A stretch of 64,000 nt of DNA from Terriglobales bacterium (GTDB taxonomy: Bacteria; Acidobacteriota; Terriglobia; Terriglobales; Acidobacteriaceae), in assembly GCA_025936825.1 (NCBI GenBank), contig JAICSO010000001.1, positions 1 to 64,000 of the forward strand, given 5' to 3'. The position numbers and the translations under genes were made by a program. The stretch's first letter is position 1; every line of letters begins with the position of its first letter. Below, piece by piece: positions 49,118 through 57,746 of the stretch. Under the pieces are notes generated by a model. It was not told the DNA's origin. It was given only the letters and a program-made list of their open reading frames with translations, and made no database searches.

Positions 49118-50164
49118 TTAGGGTAGAGCATTGCGCACCGTTGCGGTGGACTCCCGCACTACAATTTCCGGCTGAACTGCAACTTCCTGTCGGGCCTCGC
49201 CTTGATCTTCAATCCTGGCGATTAGTACTTCAACCGCGATTTGCCCCATGCGCTCCAAAGGCTGCCGCACCGTCGTCAAACTCGGATGATTAAATTCGGC
49301 TGCCGGAACATCGTCGAAACCGACCACCGAAATATCCTCCGGTACTTTCAATCCGGCTTCCTGAAATGCGCGAATCGCTCCAATCGCCGAGATGTCGTTG
49401 TACGCGAGAAGCGCAGTGAATGGCCTTTTGCGCACCAGTAGCTGTTTGCCGTAGGGATAGCCCAGGTTCGGTGTGGCATCCATGGAATCCAGGGTGACCA
49501 TGAGTTCCGAATCGATCTTCAGTCCGAGCTCCTGCGCCACCTGACTCACCGCATTCCAGCGGAACTCGGCGTCCGCACTCTGTTCATATCCTTTGAAGAC
49601 CGCGATTTTCGTGTGTCCAAGCTCCTTCAGGTGTTTCAGCGCCAGTTCCGCGGCGTGATGGTGATCAAGAACAATGTTAGTGACGCCTTCCTCCTGCCTG
49701 TGGCCCGGGATGGCAACGACCGGCACCGGCATCGAGTGCGGCATGTTGTAGTCAACAGTGATGATGCCCTCGGCGCCGCGCTGAAGCAGCAGCTGTGAGT
49801 AACGCTCGAAGAGTTCGCGATCGTGGTGATGAACTCCCGTCAGAAAAAAATACGACTTTTGACGCACGCCGCTCTCGATGCCCGCAATAACACCCGCGCC
49901 ATAGGGCTCGCCAATGGCTTCCGCAATAACACCGATGGTGTGCGTGCGACGCTTGCGCAGAGAGCGCGCAAAAAAATTGGGTCGGTAATCAAGTTGCCGA
50001 GCCGCGGCCAGAATTCGCTGCCGCGTTTGCAAAGGGATGTGCTTTGCGGAAGGCGCGTCGTTGAGAACCGATGAGACCGTGCCGGCAGAGAGTCCAACAT
50101 GGGCGGCAACAGCTTTCAGAGTGACCGCCTTTTCTTTCGTGTCGCTCTTCTTGTCCTTGACCAT
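49118..50164 (-). CDS. LacI-family transcriptional regulator
   Basis: 348 residues. HTH VTLKAVAAHVGLSAGTVSSVLNDAPSAKHIPLQTRQRILAAARQLDYRPNFFARSL with the hinge, then the periplasmic-binding-like domain (HTIGVIAEAIGEPYGAGVIAGIESGV, GFDDVPAAEFNHPSLTTVRQPLERMG). It probably binds a sugar. The 9-10 bp before the start include an ideal LacI palindrome, so autoregulation is likely. Upstream of, and on the same strand as, the gas-vesicle genes, but whether it controls them is unknown. Confidence 0.93.
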   Translation of the reverse strand: MVKDKKSDTKEKAVTLKAVAAHVGLSAGTVSSVLNDAPSAKHIPLQTRQRILAAARQLDYRPNFFARSLRKRRTHTIGVIAEAIGEPYGAGVIAGIESGVRQKSYFFLTGVHHHDRELFERYSQLLLQRGAEGIITVDYNMPHSMPVPVVAIPGHRQEEGVTNIVLDHHHAAELALKHLKELGHTKIAVFKGYEQSADAEFRWNAVSQVAQELGLKIDSELMVTLDSMDATPNLGYPYGKQLLVRKRPFTALLAYNDISAIGAIRAFQEAGLKVPEDISVVGFDDVPAAEFNHPSLTTVRQPLERMGQIAVEVLIARIEDQGEARQEVAVQPEIVVRESTATVRNALP

Positions 50165-50173
50165 TCTTACCTG

Positions 50174-50185
50174 GTAAACGCTTAC
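50174..50185. promoter_or_regulatory. LacI-type operator
   Basis: GTAAACGCTTAC, in the context TGGTAAACGCTTACAA, is a near-perfect LacI/GalR-type palindrome with a central CG, 10 bp before the lacI-type ATG. Eleven of its bases (GGTAAACGCTT) recur at about 26794-26804 before the PilZ gene. Confidence 0.65.
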
Positions 50186-50261
50186 AACGAGATCAGAGGC
50201 CGGTCGGCGAACTGGGAATTATATCCAAAAGCCAGGGGATATAAACGTTAAAGTCGCGGCG

Positions 50262-50342
50262 TAGCAGCTAGTCATCAGTTGCCAGTTCTTCGTTCCCATT
50301 TTGAGGACTGACGCTGCAAATGAAATGGCATCTGACAACTGC
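50262..50342. repeat. CTAGTCATCAGTTGCCAG / CTGACAACTG repeat
   Basis: 'cagctagtcatcagttgcca' and 'catctgacaactgc' form a weak inverted pair in the gap after cydB. Same family as 121-193. Confidence 0.5.
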
Positions 50343-50343
50343 T

Positions 50344-51390
50344 TCAGTGGCCATAGCCCTCGCTGCTGGCGGACACCTTTCCCCGGAACATCCGGTAAAC
50401 AACCGTAAAGTACAACAGTGCCAACAACATACCGATACACCACCAGACCAGTCCGACATGCAAAGTGTGCGGGCTCGAGAGTGCTTTTTCGATGGTGATG
50501 TCCATAGACGGATCGTTGCTCGACGGCAGCAGGCGGGGGTAAAGACCAACCGCCGCGCCGATCAGCATGACGGCGAGATACACGCAGGAGGAAGCGAATG
50601 CCTTGCGATCGCTTCCTTTACGAGAGAATACGATGATTCCGACCAGCGCGAGAACCACGATCAATGGGACCGCGAAGGCGATTGGAAAGGCACGATAGTT
50701 ATCGAGGGTGTCTTTGCGGACCGCTATTGAGGCCGGGAGGCTGACGGCAGTCAAAAGCATGAGCGCAATCCAGGCTTGCTGCGCGATCCTGCGGGCGCGC
50801 TCCTGCAGGTCGCCTTCGGTCTTCACGGCAAGATACAACGCTCCATGCAATGTCAGTGCGACGAAGGCAATGACGCCGCCCAGGACGGTATACCAATCGA
50901 GAATGCCTGGGTCCGCGCCCGGCAGCCAGTCGGTCCAAAACGGCAGAAAAAAGTAGCCATCCGCGTTCAGCGGAACACCGCGGATCACGTTGGCAAGCGC
51001 CGCGCCAAAAAAGATCGCCAACAGTGCGCTGGAGAAACAAAACATACCATCGAAAAAAGTGCGCCACACGGCAATATGAATTTGCGAGCGCAACTCGATG
51101 CTCGCGCCGCGAATGATCAACAGCCAGAGGACGACCATCAGGGCGAGATAGAAACCGCTGAACGCAGATGCATAAAGAAGCGGAAACGCGAAGTACAGCG
51201 TTCCGCCACTTGCAAGCAGCCAGACTTCATTGCCGTCCCACACTGGACCAATAGATCGGATCGAGATATTTCGCTCCGCTTCAGTTTTGGCGATGAAAGG
51301 ATGAAGAATGCCGACGCCCAGATCGAAGCCGTCCAGCAGGACATACATCACGATCATGATTGCAACCAGCCAGAACCAGATGAATCCCAT
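50344..51390 (-). CDS. cydB: Cytochrome bd ubiquinol oxidase subunit II
   Basis: 348 residues, about eight to nine membrane helices. MGFIWFWLVAIMIVMYVLLDGFDLGVGILHPFIAK, SIGPVWDGNEVWLLASGGTLYFAFPLLYASAFSGFYLALMVVLWLLIIRG and the late SSPHTLHVGLVWWCIGM are CydB landmarks. Starts 9 bp after the cydA stop. Together they form a quinol oxidase with high oxygen affinity. Confidence 0.96.
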   Translation of the reverse strand: MGFIWFWLVAIMIVMYVLLDGFDLGVGILHPFIAKTEAERNISIRSIGPVWDGNEVWLLASGGTLYFAFPLLYASAFSGFYLALMVVLWLLIIRGASIELRSQIHIAVWRTFFDGMFCFSSALLAIFFGAALANVIRGVPLNADGYFFLPFWTDWLPGADPGILDWYTVLGGVIAFVALTLHGALYLAVKTEGDLQERARRIAQQAWIALMLLTAVSLPASIAVRKDTLDNYRAFPIAFAVPLIVVLALVGIIVFSRKGSDRKAFASSCVYLAVMLIGAAVGLYPRLLPSSNDPSMDITIEKALSSPHTLHVGLVWWCIGMLLALLYFTVVYRMFRGKVSASSEGYGH

Positions 51391-51399
51391 TCCTTTACC

Positions 51400-52761
51400 T
51401 CACGCTCTCGCCAAAGCGGATTCTTGTGGAGCCTGCCCACCCGCGGGAATTTCCGGGCCGTTGTAGATGATTCGATAAACCAGGACGATGAAGAGGATGC
51501 TCAGAACCGTGTACATTCCCATGAAGCCGAGCAAAGTAAATAGGCCATTGCCGGCGGAAACATACTTCGAGTAGCCCTGCTCCGTGCGCATCAATCCATA
51601 AACGACCCAGGGCTGACGGCCGATTTCAGCGGTCATCCATCCTGCTGTGTTCGCGATGTACGGCAAAGGGAAACTCAACATCAGCGGCCAGAGAACCCAG
51701 CGCGTGGTGAACAGCCTCCCGCGCCACAACAGAAACGCACTCACGACCATGAGCAGTACGAAATACGTGCCGAGTCCGGCCATGATGTGATACGCGTAAT
51801 ACAGCAGAGGCAGCGGCTGCGGCCAGTTCTCACGAGGGATTCTATCGAGCCCTTGTACCTCCGCAGCGAAGTTTCCATAGATTAGAAAACTCAAGACGCC
51901 ATTCGCCGCGAGTGGATTGTCGATGGTTTGCTTCTCTTCGTTCGGCTGACCCATGAGAACAATCGGCGCACCCGGCTGCGACTTGAACAAGCCCTCCATT
52001 CCCGCGACGGCTGCGGGTTGATGCTTCGCCATGTAGCGGCCTTGCAAATCACCCGTTGGAAAAATTTGAGCAATGCACGAGATGCATCCCGCAATCACTC
52101 CGACGCGAAGGAAGACTTTTGCATGTTCGACGGACTTGTTCTCGAGCAGATACAGCGCTCCTACGGCGCACACCACCAACGATCCAGTGATGACCGCTCC
52201 CGACATGTTGTGTGCGTATTCCAGCCACGCCCACGGATTCATGAAGAACTGCCAGAAGCTGGTCAACTCAAAGGTACCGTCAGGCAGGACGCGATACGCA
52301 ACAGGATGCTGCATCCATGCATTGGTGACGATGATGAAGAAACCAGAAATCCAGGAACCGAGCCACACCATCACGGCGGAGCCCCAATGGCCTAGAGGTG
52401 AGAGACGTTTTTCGCCAAAAAGAAACAGGCCGAGAAATGCCGATTCCAAAAAGAACGCGAACACACCTTCCATGGCCAATGGCTGGCCGATCACGCCACC
52501 GGTCACGCGAGAAAATTGTGACCAGTTGGTGCCGAACTGAAATTCCATGGGAATTCCGGTCACCACGCCCACCAGGAAATTGATCGCGAAAACCTTGGCC
52601 CAGAAGCGGGCAGCCTCGTTGTAACGCTGATTGCCAGTCTTGAGTGCGACGGTTTTCATCGCGACCATCAGCAACGCCAGCCCCATGGTCAATTGCGGGA
52701 AAAGATAATGGAAGGTAATTGTGAATCCGAAATGGATGCGGTGCAGGAGGAGTGCGTCCAT
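51400..52761 (-). CDS. cydA: Cytochrome bd ubiquinol oxidase subunit I
   Basis: 453 residues. MDALLLHRIHFGFTITFHYLFPQLTMGLALL with the b595 histidine, IPMEFQFGTNWSQFSRVTGGVIGQPLAMEGVFAFFLESAFLGLFLFGEKRLSPLGHWGSAVMVWLGSWISGFFIIVTNAWMQHPVAY, and GRQPWVVYGLMRTEQGYS. The Q-loop is short, so the CIO-type lacking the E. coli insertion. A GTGAT-N4-ATCAC palindrome centred 43 bp upstream suggests induction under low oxygen or NO. First of the cydAB pair. Confidence 0.97.
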   Translation of the reverse strand: MDALLLHRIHFGFTITFHYLFPQLTMGLALLMVAMKTVALKTGNQRYNEAARFWAKVFAINFLVGVVTGIPMEFQFGTNWSQFSRVTGGVIGQPLAMEGVFAFFLESAFLGLFLFGEKRLSPLGHWGSAVMVWLGSWISGFFIIVTNAWMQHPVAYRVLPDGTFELTSFWQFFMNPWAWLEYAHNMSGAVITGSLVVCAVGALYLLENKSVEHAKVFLRVGVIAGCISCIAQIFPTGDLQGRYMAKHQPAAVAGMEGLFKSQPGAPIVLMGQPNEEKQTIDNPLAANGVLSFLIYGNFAAEVQGLDRIPRENWPQPLPLLYYAYHIMAGLGTYFVLLMVVSAFLLWRGRLFTTRWVLWPLMLSFPLPYIANTAGWMTAEIGRQPWVVYGLMRTEQGYSKYVSAGNGLFTLLGFMGMYTVLSILFIVLVYRIIYNGPEIPAGGQAPQESALARA

Positions 52762-52797
52762 GGCTCAATAATCCTAAGATCTCACCTATTAATTTCC

Positions 52798-52811
52798 GTG
52801 ATCTACATCAC
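52798..52811. promoter_or_regulatory. CRP/FNR-type site before cydA
   Basis: GTGAT-CTAC-ATCAC, a perfect 5-bp palindrome with a 4-bp centre, centred 43 bp before the cydA ATG. It shares GTGAT-N4-ATCAC with three further sites at 55826-55841, 56366-56379 and 56444-56459. Confidence 0.7.
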
Positions 52812-52947
52812 AGATGCTTCGAGAAAAGCGCGGATGCACGAAAGGTGCACACAATTGGAAGGGGACCGCACAGCTCCCCAGCTCAGCGGTCCCCCCAGGC
52901 GGATGACGGTATCGCTATGAGTGCGGTGTACCCGTTCCGCCAATTCA

Positions 52948-52983
52948 AAGCCGTCAGCCATCAGCCCTCAGCCATCAGGAAAC
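52948..52983. repeat. CAGCCGTCAGCCATCAGCC repeat
   Basis: 'aagccgtcagccatcagcc' and 'ctcagccatcaggaaact' lie in the 250-bp cydA to acyl-CoA synthetase gap. It is the intergenic counterpart of the block translated at the end of arsM. Confidence 0.65.
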
Positions 52984-53013
52984 TCTGATCGTTGAAAGCC
53001 CAAGCATCTGGCG

Positions 53014-55743
53014 CTAAATCTCCAGTCGCGCGTGAAGCGAACTGAACCCGTCCGCCATCTGCACGTGAAAGCCAAGACGCTTACAGATTGCCGACATGGA
53101 CACGTTGTCCGGCATCATGTCGGCGGAAACGGCGCCTACGCCTTCTTCTTTCGCCACGCGGATTACGCGACGTAACAACTCCTCACCCAGTCCGCGATTC
53201 TGATATGCATCCGTTACGAGAACTGCGACATCGGCTTCGTCCGTACCGTAAATTCTGTTCATGCGTCCGACGCCAATGATCTCCGGCCCTTCAGTTCCGT
53301 TCACCTCAGCAACGAGGGCAAGCTCGCGGTCGTAGTCGCCGAAACAGATGCGTACCAGGCGCTCGTGGGCGATGCGAGTCTTCAGGCTCAACGTGCCGAA
53401 GTAACGCAAGTACACGCTGCGGTCCGAAAGCTTCTCGTGGAACTTCACCATCTGCGGCTCATCTTCCGGCCGGATCGGACGGAATGTGACCGGGCTTCCA
53501 TCTTTCATTGCCCAGTCCCAAACGTACTGCACTGGATATGGACGAATCGCCGGCTTGGGCAGGTCGTTTTCAGCAACGTCGAGTTTGTGGAGCACCACTC
53601 GAGCATCAAGCGCCAGCAGTCGCTCGGAGGATGCGAGTAGTGGATTGATGTCGACTTCGGAAATCCACGGTTGCTCGACAACCAGCTGGCTGAAGCGAAC
53701 CAGCAGCTTCTCCAGTTCTTCGATGTTCACTGCCTTTCTGCCGCGAACGCCTTTGAGCGCCTTGAAGATCTTCGTCTGCTCCATCATGCGCTCGGCCAAG
53801 GTGGTGTTGAGCGGGGGAAGAGCAAGCGCACGATCTTTGTACACTTCGACCAACTGACCACCGGACCCAAACAGGATCACCGGCCCAAACTGCGGGTCAA
53901 CGCTGCTGCCCAGGATAATCTCGTAGCCGTCCATCTTCGCCATGGGCTGCACGGTGACGCCGTTGAAGTGCTCGGCGCCTGCTTTCTCTGAGACGGAGTT
54001 CTTGATTTCCTGGTAAGCAGTGCGAACGGCAAGTACATCTTTCAGATTCAGCTTCACGCCGCCGACGTCGGTCTTGTGAGTAATCGTCTCGGAGAAGAGC
54101 TTCAGAACTACGGGGAAGCCAATCCCCTGCGCTTCGGTGATTGCCTCCTCTTCCGTGCGCGCGATCCGAGTATCGACGGTGGGAATTCCGTAAGTAGCGA
54201 GCAGCCGCTTCGACTCGTACTCATTCAGCAGCGTCTGTCCACGCTGGCGGGCTGCGGCAATGATGGATGCAGCTTTATCGCGCGAGATTGTTTCCTCGCC
54301 ATTCACGGCGAGACTCGGCGTTTCGTACAGCCCACGAAGGTTGTAGCTGTAGCGCCACATATTGCTGAACACGCGGGCAGCCGTGTCCGGGAATGAGAAC
54401 AACGGAATGCCGGCGGCGTTCAACACCGGTTTGGCGGACTCGATGCTCTCGCCTCCCATGAGGCTGGCGAGAATCGGCTTGTCTCCACGCGCGTAGGGCG
54501 TTAGCCTCGCCGCGACTTCCGCCGGATTTGTCATCCCCTGTGGCGACATGACGAGGATCAGGCCATCGCTGTTCGGATCCTTGGACACGATTTCGAGCGC
54601 CTTGGAATAACGCTCCGGCTCCGCGTCGCCAAGAATATCCACAGGATTGCCGTGGCTCCAGTGCGCGGGAAGGATTTCATTCAACTGGTTCATCGTGGTG
54701 TCCGTAAGAGGCGCAAGCTCACCCCCCAGCGCTACCAGCGCATCCGTCGCGAGGACAGCCGGGCCGCCGGCATTGGTCACAATCGTGAGCCGTGGACCTT
54801 TGGGGCGTACCTGCTTGCTCAGCACGTCCGCCATGTAGAAGAGGTCAGAAATGTTCTGTACGCGCAAGACGCCGCAACGGCGGAAGGCCGCGTCGAGGAC
54901 TTCATCGCTGCCGGTCAGCGCGCCCGTGTGCGATGCGGCTGCCTTGGACGCGGCTTCCGAGCGGCCTGCCTTGATCACAATGATCGGCTTGGTCAGCGCC
55001 ACTTCGCGAGCGGCGGAGAGGAATGATCGCGCATCGCCCACCGATTCCATGTAGATGAGAATGCTGTGGGTGTTGGGATCGTCGCCGTAGTGGCTGATCA
55101 AATCGCCCCAGCCCACATCAAGCATTGAGCCCGTGGAAACGATTCCGCTAAACCCAACTTCCTGCGGGATGGCCCAGTCAAGAATCGCAGTGAGCAGCGC
55201 ACCACTCTGGCTGAGAAATGCAACGTTGCCGCCCTTGGGAGTTTTCTTGGCAAACGTCGCATCCAGGCCGATGAGCGGGTTCATGATGCCGAGGCAGTTC
55301 GGGCCAATCACGCGGGTTGATCCGCGGCGCAGTTCCGCCTTGATTCTTTCCTCCAACCGCGTGCCTTCCTCGCCGCGTTCGCGGAAGCCGGCGGAAATCA
55401 CAACGACTGACTTCACGCCGAACTCCACGCACTCCGCGATGATGTCGGGAACGGTGGTCGCGGGAGTGACCACAATCGCCAGGTCAACCGGTTCCGGCAT
55501 TTGGCTGATGCTTGGGTACGACGGTGCGCCCAGCACCTCTTTGCGCTTGGGATTTACCGCGTAAACCTTGTCCTGATAAGGGCCTTTCAGCAGGTTCAGC
55601 AGGACGGTGCGGCCGACACTGCCGCTCTTGTCCGTGGCGCCGACCACCGCGACACTATGGGGAGCAAAGAATGAACCGAGGGCACGTCCGGCACGACGCG
55701 TCGATTTACCAGGTTTCACAGGACTGAGCGTAGCAGGCACCAC
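53014..55743 (-). CDS. ADP-forming acetyl/acyl-CoA synthetase fused to a GNAT acetyltransferase
   Basis: 909 residues. CoA-binding domain [28 protein letters not shown] (25-130), succinyl-CoA-ligase-like domain with phospho-His in [30 protein letters not shown]-grasp domain ([83 protein letters not shown]), and a C-terminal GNAT domain ([54 protein letters not shown]). The reaction makes ATP from acyl-CoA, useful in energy-limited growth. The GNAT part is of the Pat type that acetylates protein lysines. A perfect CRP/FNR-type site is centred 90 bp upstream. Confidence 0.93.
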   Translation of the reverse strand: MVPATLSPVKPGKSTRRAGRALGSFFAPHSVAVVGATDKSGSVGRTVLLNLLKGPYQDKVYAVNPKRKEVLGAPSYPSISQMPEPVDLAIVVTPATTVPDIIAECVEFGVKSVVVISAGFRERGEEGTRLEERIKAELRRGSTRVIGPNCLGIMNPLIGLDATFAKKTPKGGNVAFLSQSGALLTAILDWAIPQEVGFSGIVSTGSMLDVGWGDLISHYGDDPNTHSILIYMESVGDARSFLSAAREVALTKPIIVIKAGRSEAASKAAASHTGALTGSDEVLDAAFRRCGVLRVQNISDLFYMADVLSKQVRPKGPRLTIVTNAGGPAVLATDALVALGGELAPLTDTTMNQLNEILPAHWSHGNPVDILGDAEPERYSKALEIVSKDPNSDGLILVMSPQGMTNPAEVAARLTPYARGDKPILASLMGGESIESAKPVLNAAGIPLFSFPDTAARVFSNMWRYSYNLRGLYETPSLAVNGEETISRDKAASIIAAARQRGQTLLNEYESKRLLATYGIPTVDTRIARTEEEAITEAQGIGFPVVLKLFSETITHKTDVGGVKLNLKDVLAVRTAYQEIKNSVSEKAGAEHFNGVTVQPMAKMDGYEIILGSSVDPQFGPVILFGSGGQLVEVYKDRALALPPLNTTLAERMMEQTKIFKALKGVRGRKAVNIEELEKLLVRFSQLVVEQPWISEVDINPLLASSERLLALDARVVLHKLDVAENDLPKPAIRPYPVQYVWDWAMKDGSPVTFRPIRPEDEPQMVKFHEKLSDRSVYLRYFGTLSLKTRIAHERLVRICFGDYDRELALVAEVNGTEGPEIIGVGRMNRIYGTDEADVAVLVTDAYQNRGLGEELLRRVIRVAKEEGVGAVSADMMPDNVSMSAICKRLGFHVQMADGFSSLHARLEI

Positions 55744-55825
55744 GATGATCTCCTACGTTGTATCGATGTAAGGTTCATTCTCCACAGGCAAAGGGGTATG
55801 CTCTACCCACGTCATCACCCTTGAA

Positions 55826-55841
55826 TGTGATTCAAATCACA
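55826..55841. promoter_or_regulatory. CRP/FNR-type site before the ADP-forming synthetase
   Basis: TGTGATT-CA-AATCACA, a perfect 7-bp palindrome, centred 90 bp before the ATG at 55743. The best of the four sites. The rest of the 107-bp gap has no other feature. Confidence 0.8.
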
Positions 55842-55851
55842 ATTTCCGAAA

Positions 55852-56277
55852 TCAGCTATTTGCGGCTAACGGCAGGTCGGAATTCTCCCCTAGTTGAGCT
55901 TCTATTTCCCGGATGCGCTGCTGCAGCCAATCGCGCAGGAGATCTTCGGTTTCCGCTGTGGATCCATATCGATAGAGAGAGTCGATGGTCACCCCTTCCG
56001 GGGTGAGTTGTACAAAGCGGCATGGGACCTGCTCCTCCCGCATATCGGGAGCAACAAACTGCATGAGCCAGCAGTCGACGCAGAAATGCGGGCGGGAACG
56101 GTCGGAATAATTAGGACAACTCGGTGATTCCTCAAACACGTAGGGAGGCCGCCAAGGTGACCGCTCCGAACGACGGTATCCGCCGCTTTCCACAAACTGC
56201 AGCTCCGCCTTCAGAAGCTGGAGCACACTTTGGCGATTTGTTTTGGAGTCACTCCGCTTCCTGAAATCGAACGCCAT
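55852..56277 (-). CDS. Unknown cysteine-containing protein of the low-oxygen cluster
   Basis: 141 residues from the ATG at 56277 (MAFDFRKRSDSKTNR). Middle part RRSERSPWRPPYVFEESPSCPNYSDRSRPHFCVDCWLMQFVAPDMREEQVPCRFVQLTPEGVTIDSLYRYG. Four cysteines (CPNY, CVDC, PCR) could bind a metal. The C-terminus is a helix (AETEDLLRDWLQQRIREIEAQLGE). I have met similar uncharacterised acidobacterial proteins but no function. Its own CRP/FNR-type site is centred 95 bp upstream. The upstream ORF extension to 56394 is rejected. Confidence 0.7.
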   Translation of the reverse strand: MAFDFRKRSDSKTNRQSVLQLLKAELQFVESGGYRRSERSPWRPPYVFEESPSCPNYSDRSRPHFCVDCWLMQFVAPDMREEQVPCRFVQLTPEGVTIDSLYRYGSTAETEDLLRDWLQQRIREIEAQLGENSDLPLAANS

Positions 56278-56365
56278 AAAGGTCTCCCGGGCACGTCGAC
56301 ACGAATCCCACGTATAGATTTTCACCGAAACCGAGTGCAAACAATGGCGGCGGTCACCCCCCGGA

Positions 56366-56379
56366 GTGATAACAATCAC
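56366..56379. promoter_or_regulatory. CRP/FNR-type site before the unknown cysteine protein
   Basis: GTGAT-AACA-ATCAC on the same GTGAT-N4-ATCAC pattern, centred 95 bp before the ATG at 56277. It may serve the divergent radical SAM gene as well. Lies in the 240-bp divergent gap. Confidence 0.6.
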
Positions 56380-56443
56380 AACAGTGCGCTGCACAAAACC
56401 GGACCAGGTGGGTTGAAAGATACGTCGGCGGCACGGCGGCCTG

Positions 56444-56459
56444 CGTGATTTGAATCACG
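56444..56459. promoter_or_regulatory. CRP/FNR-type site before the radical SAM gene
   Basis: CGTGATT-TG-AATCACG, perfect 7-bp palindrome, centred 65 bp before the ATG at 56517 and the second site in the divergent gap. Confidence 0.75.
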
Positions 56460-56516
56460 TTTGGTGGTACCTCTCGGCACAGATAACTGCATCCTTGCTT
56501 CGCTAGCATCGCGCTC

Positions 56517-57638
56517 ATGTCGTGTTCCCTCGTGGGCGATCAGCACTGCGCGCTTAGCTGCGGCGGCCAAGCTGCACGAAACGCGTCAGCGATTTCTACC
56601 GGCGACTCACTCTACGTCAAGCTCCAAGGAGTCGAGCAAGTCCCCAGCGTAGTGGTGTGGGAGGCGACCCAGGCCTGCGACATGAAGTGTGTGCAGTGTC
56701 GGGTGAACTCGCGTCCTCATCGGCATCCCCTGGAGCTTTCAACGGCTGAAGCATTCCACCTGATCGACCAAGTGGCGAAAATGAAAGTGCCGCTTTTAGC
56801 GCTCACCGGCGGCGATCCTCTTAAACGCGCTGACCTCCTGCCCATCGTGCAGTACGCAGCCCGGAACGGCGTCCCAAGCGCGCTCACCGCCAGCACGACT
56901 CCGCTCCTGGTACGACAGACGGTTTTTGACCTGAAACAGAGCGGTTTGGGAACAATGGCGATCGGCTTAGATGGCTCAACGCCACAGCTGCATGACAGTT
57001 TTCGGGGGGCGCAGGGATCGTACAAGCGGACGCAGGATGCCATCAGTTGGTGCCAGGAAGCGAATCTGCCAGTGCAGATCAATACGACGCTGACGCGACG
57101 CAATCTGGACGATCTAGACGATCTCATTGAGCTCTTGATTCAGAAAAAGATCGCATCCTGGAACGTCTTCTTCCTCGTGCCCACCGCCAGGGTGCAAGTC
57201 GGCGAGCTGCTAACTGCCGATCAGCACGAGGCGGTATTCGCCAAGCTGTATGAGACTTCCAAGCGCGTGAATTTCGAGATCAAGACCACGGAAGGGCAGC
57301 ATTACGCGCGATTTGTGGCTCAGCAGAAGGCAAAGGGGACAAAGGCCCCGGCGAAAGAACTCTACGACGGAAGAAGCCTGGTGTTTGTGAGCCACACCGG
57401 TGAGGTCTACCCCAGCGGTTTTCTGCCGCTCCCGGCAGGAAATATCCTGTGGGAACCCCTGGCAGAAATCTATCAATACTCACCCGTGTTCCGCTCCCTG
57501 CGGGACAGCTCACAGCTCAAAGGCAAGTGCGGACGCTGCGAGTTTAGAGACGTGTGCGGCGGGTCGCGGGCGCGCGCCTACGCCATGACCAACGATCCCC
57601 TCGCCGAAGAGCCGCGTTGCGCGTATACACCCGCATAG
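56517..57638 (+). CDS. Radical SAM/SPASM-domain enzyme (NirJ/AhbD-related family)
   Basis: 373 residues. The radical SAM cluster is CDMKCVQC (C54, C58, C61) with an intact TIM-barrel: ALTGGDPLKRADLLPIV, MAIGLDGSTPQLHDSFRGAQGSY. The SPASM-type end holds CGRC, VCGGSRARAYAMTNDPLAEEPRCAY, the pattern seen in the NirJ/Ahb heme-synthesis and TIGR04053 groups. The substrate cannot be named from sequence; candidates are a heme precursor or a peptide. Three N-terminal cysteines (C3, C11, C15) are extra. Two CRP/FNR-type sites lie upstream, consistent with anaerobic or microaerobic use. Confidence 0.85.
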   Translation: MSCSLVGDQHCALSCGGQAARNASAISTGDSLYVKLQGVEQVPSVVVWEATQACDMKCVQCRVNSRPHRHPLELSTAEAFHLIDQVAKMKVPLLALTGGDPLKRADLLPIVQYAARNGVPSALTASTTPLLVRQTVFDLKQSGLGTMAIGLDGSTPQLHDSFRGAQGSYKRTQDAISWCQEANLPVQINTTLTRRNLDDLDDLIELLIQKKIASWNVFFLVPTARVQVGELLTADQHEAVFAKLYETSKRVNFEIKTTEGQHYARFVAQQKAKGTKAPAKELYDGRSLVFVSHTGEVYPSGFLPLPAGNILWEPLAEIYQYSPVFRSLRDSSQLKGKCGRCEFRDVCGGSRARAYAMTNDPLAEEPRCAYTPA

Positions 57639-57746
57639 CCGTCGCCTGACTTGCTTCGGGATTCTGCCACGTTGCGACCTCGGCGCGTTTTCAGTAACTT
57701 TCTAGGGCGACTGTTCTGCGTCGCACTCTTCAATAAAGGAACACTC

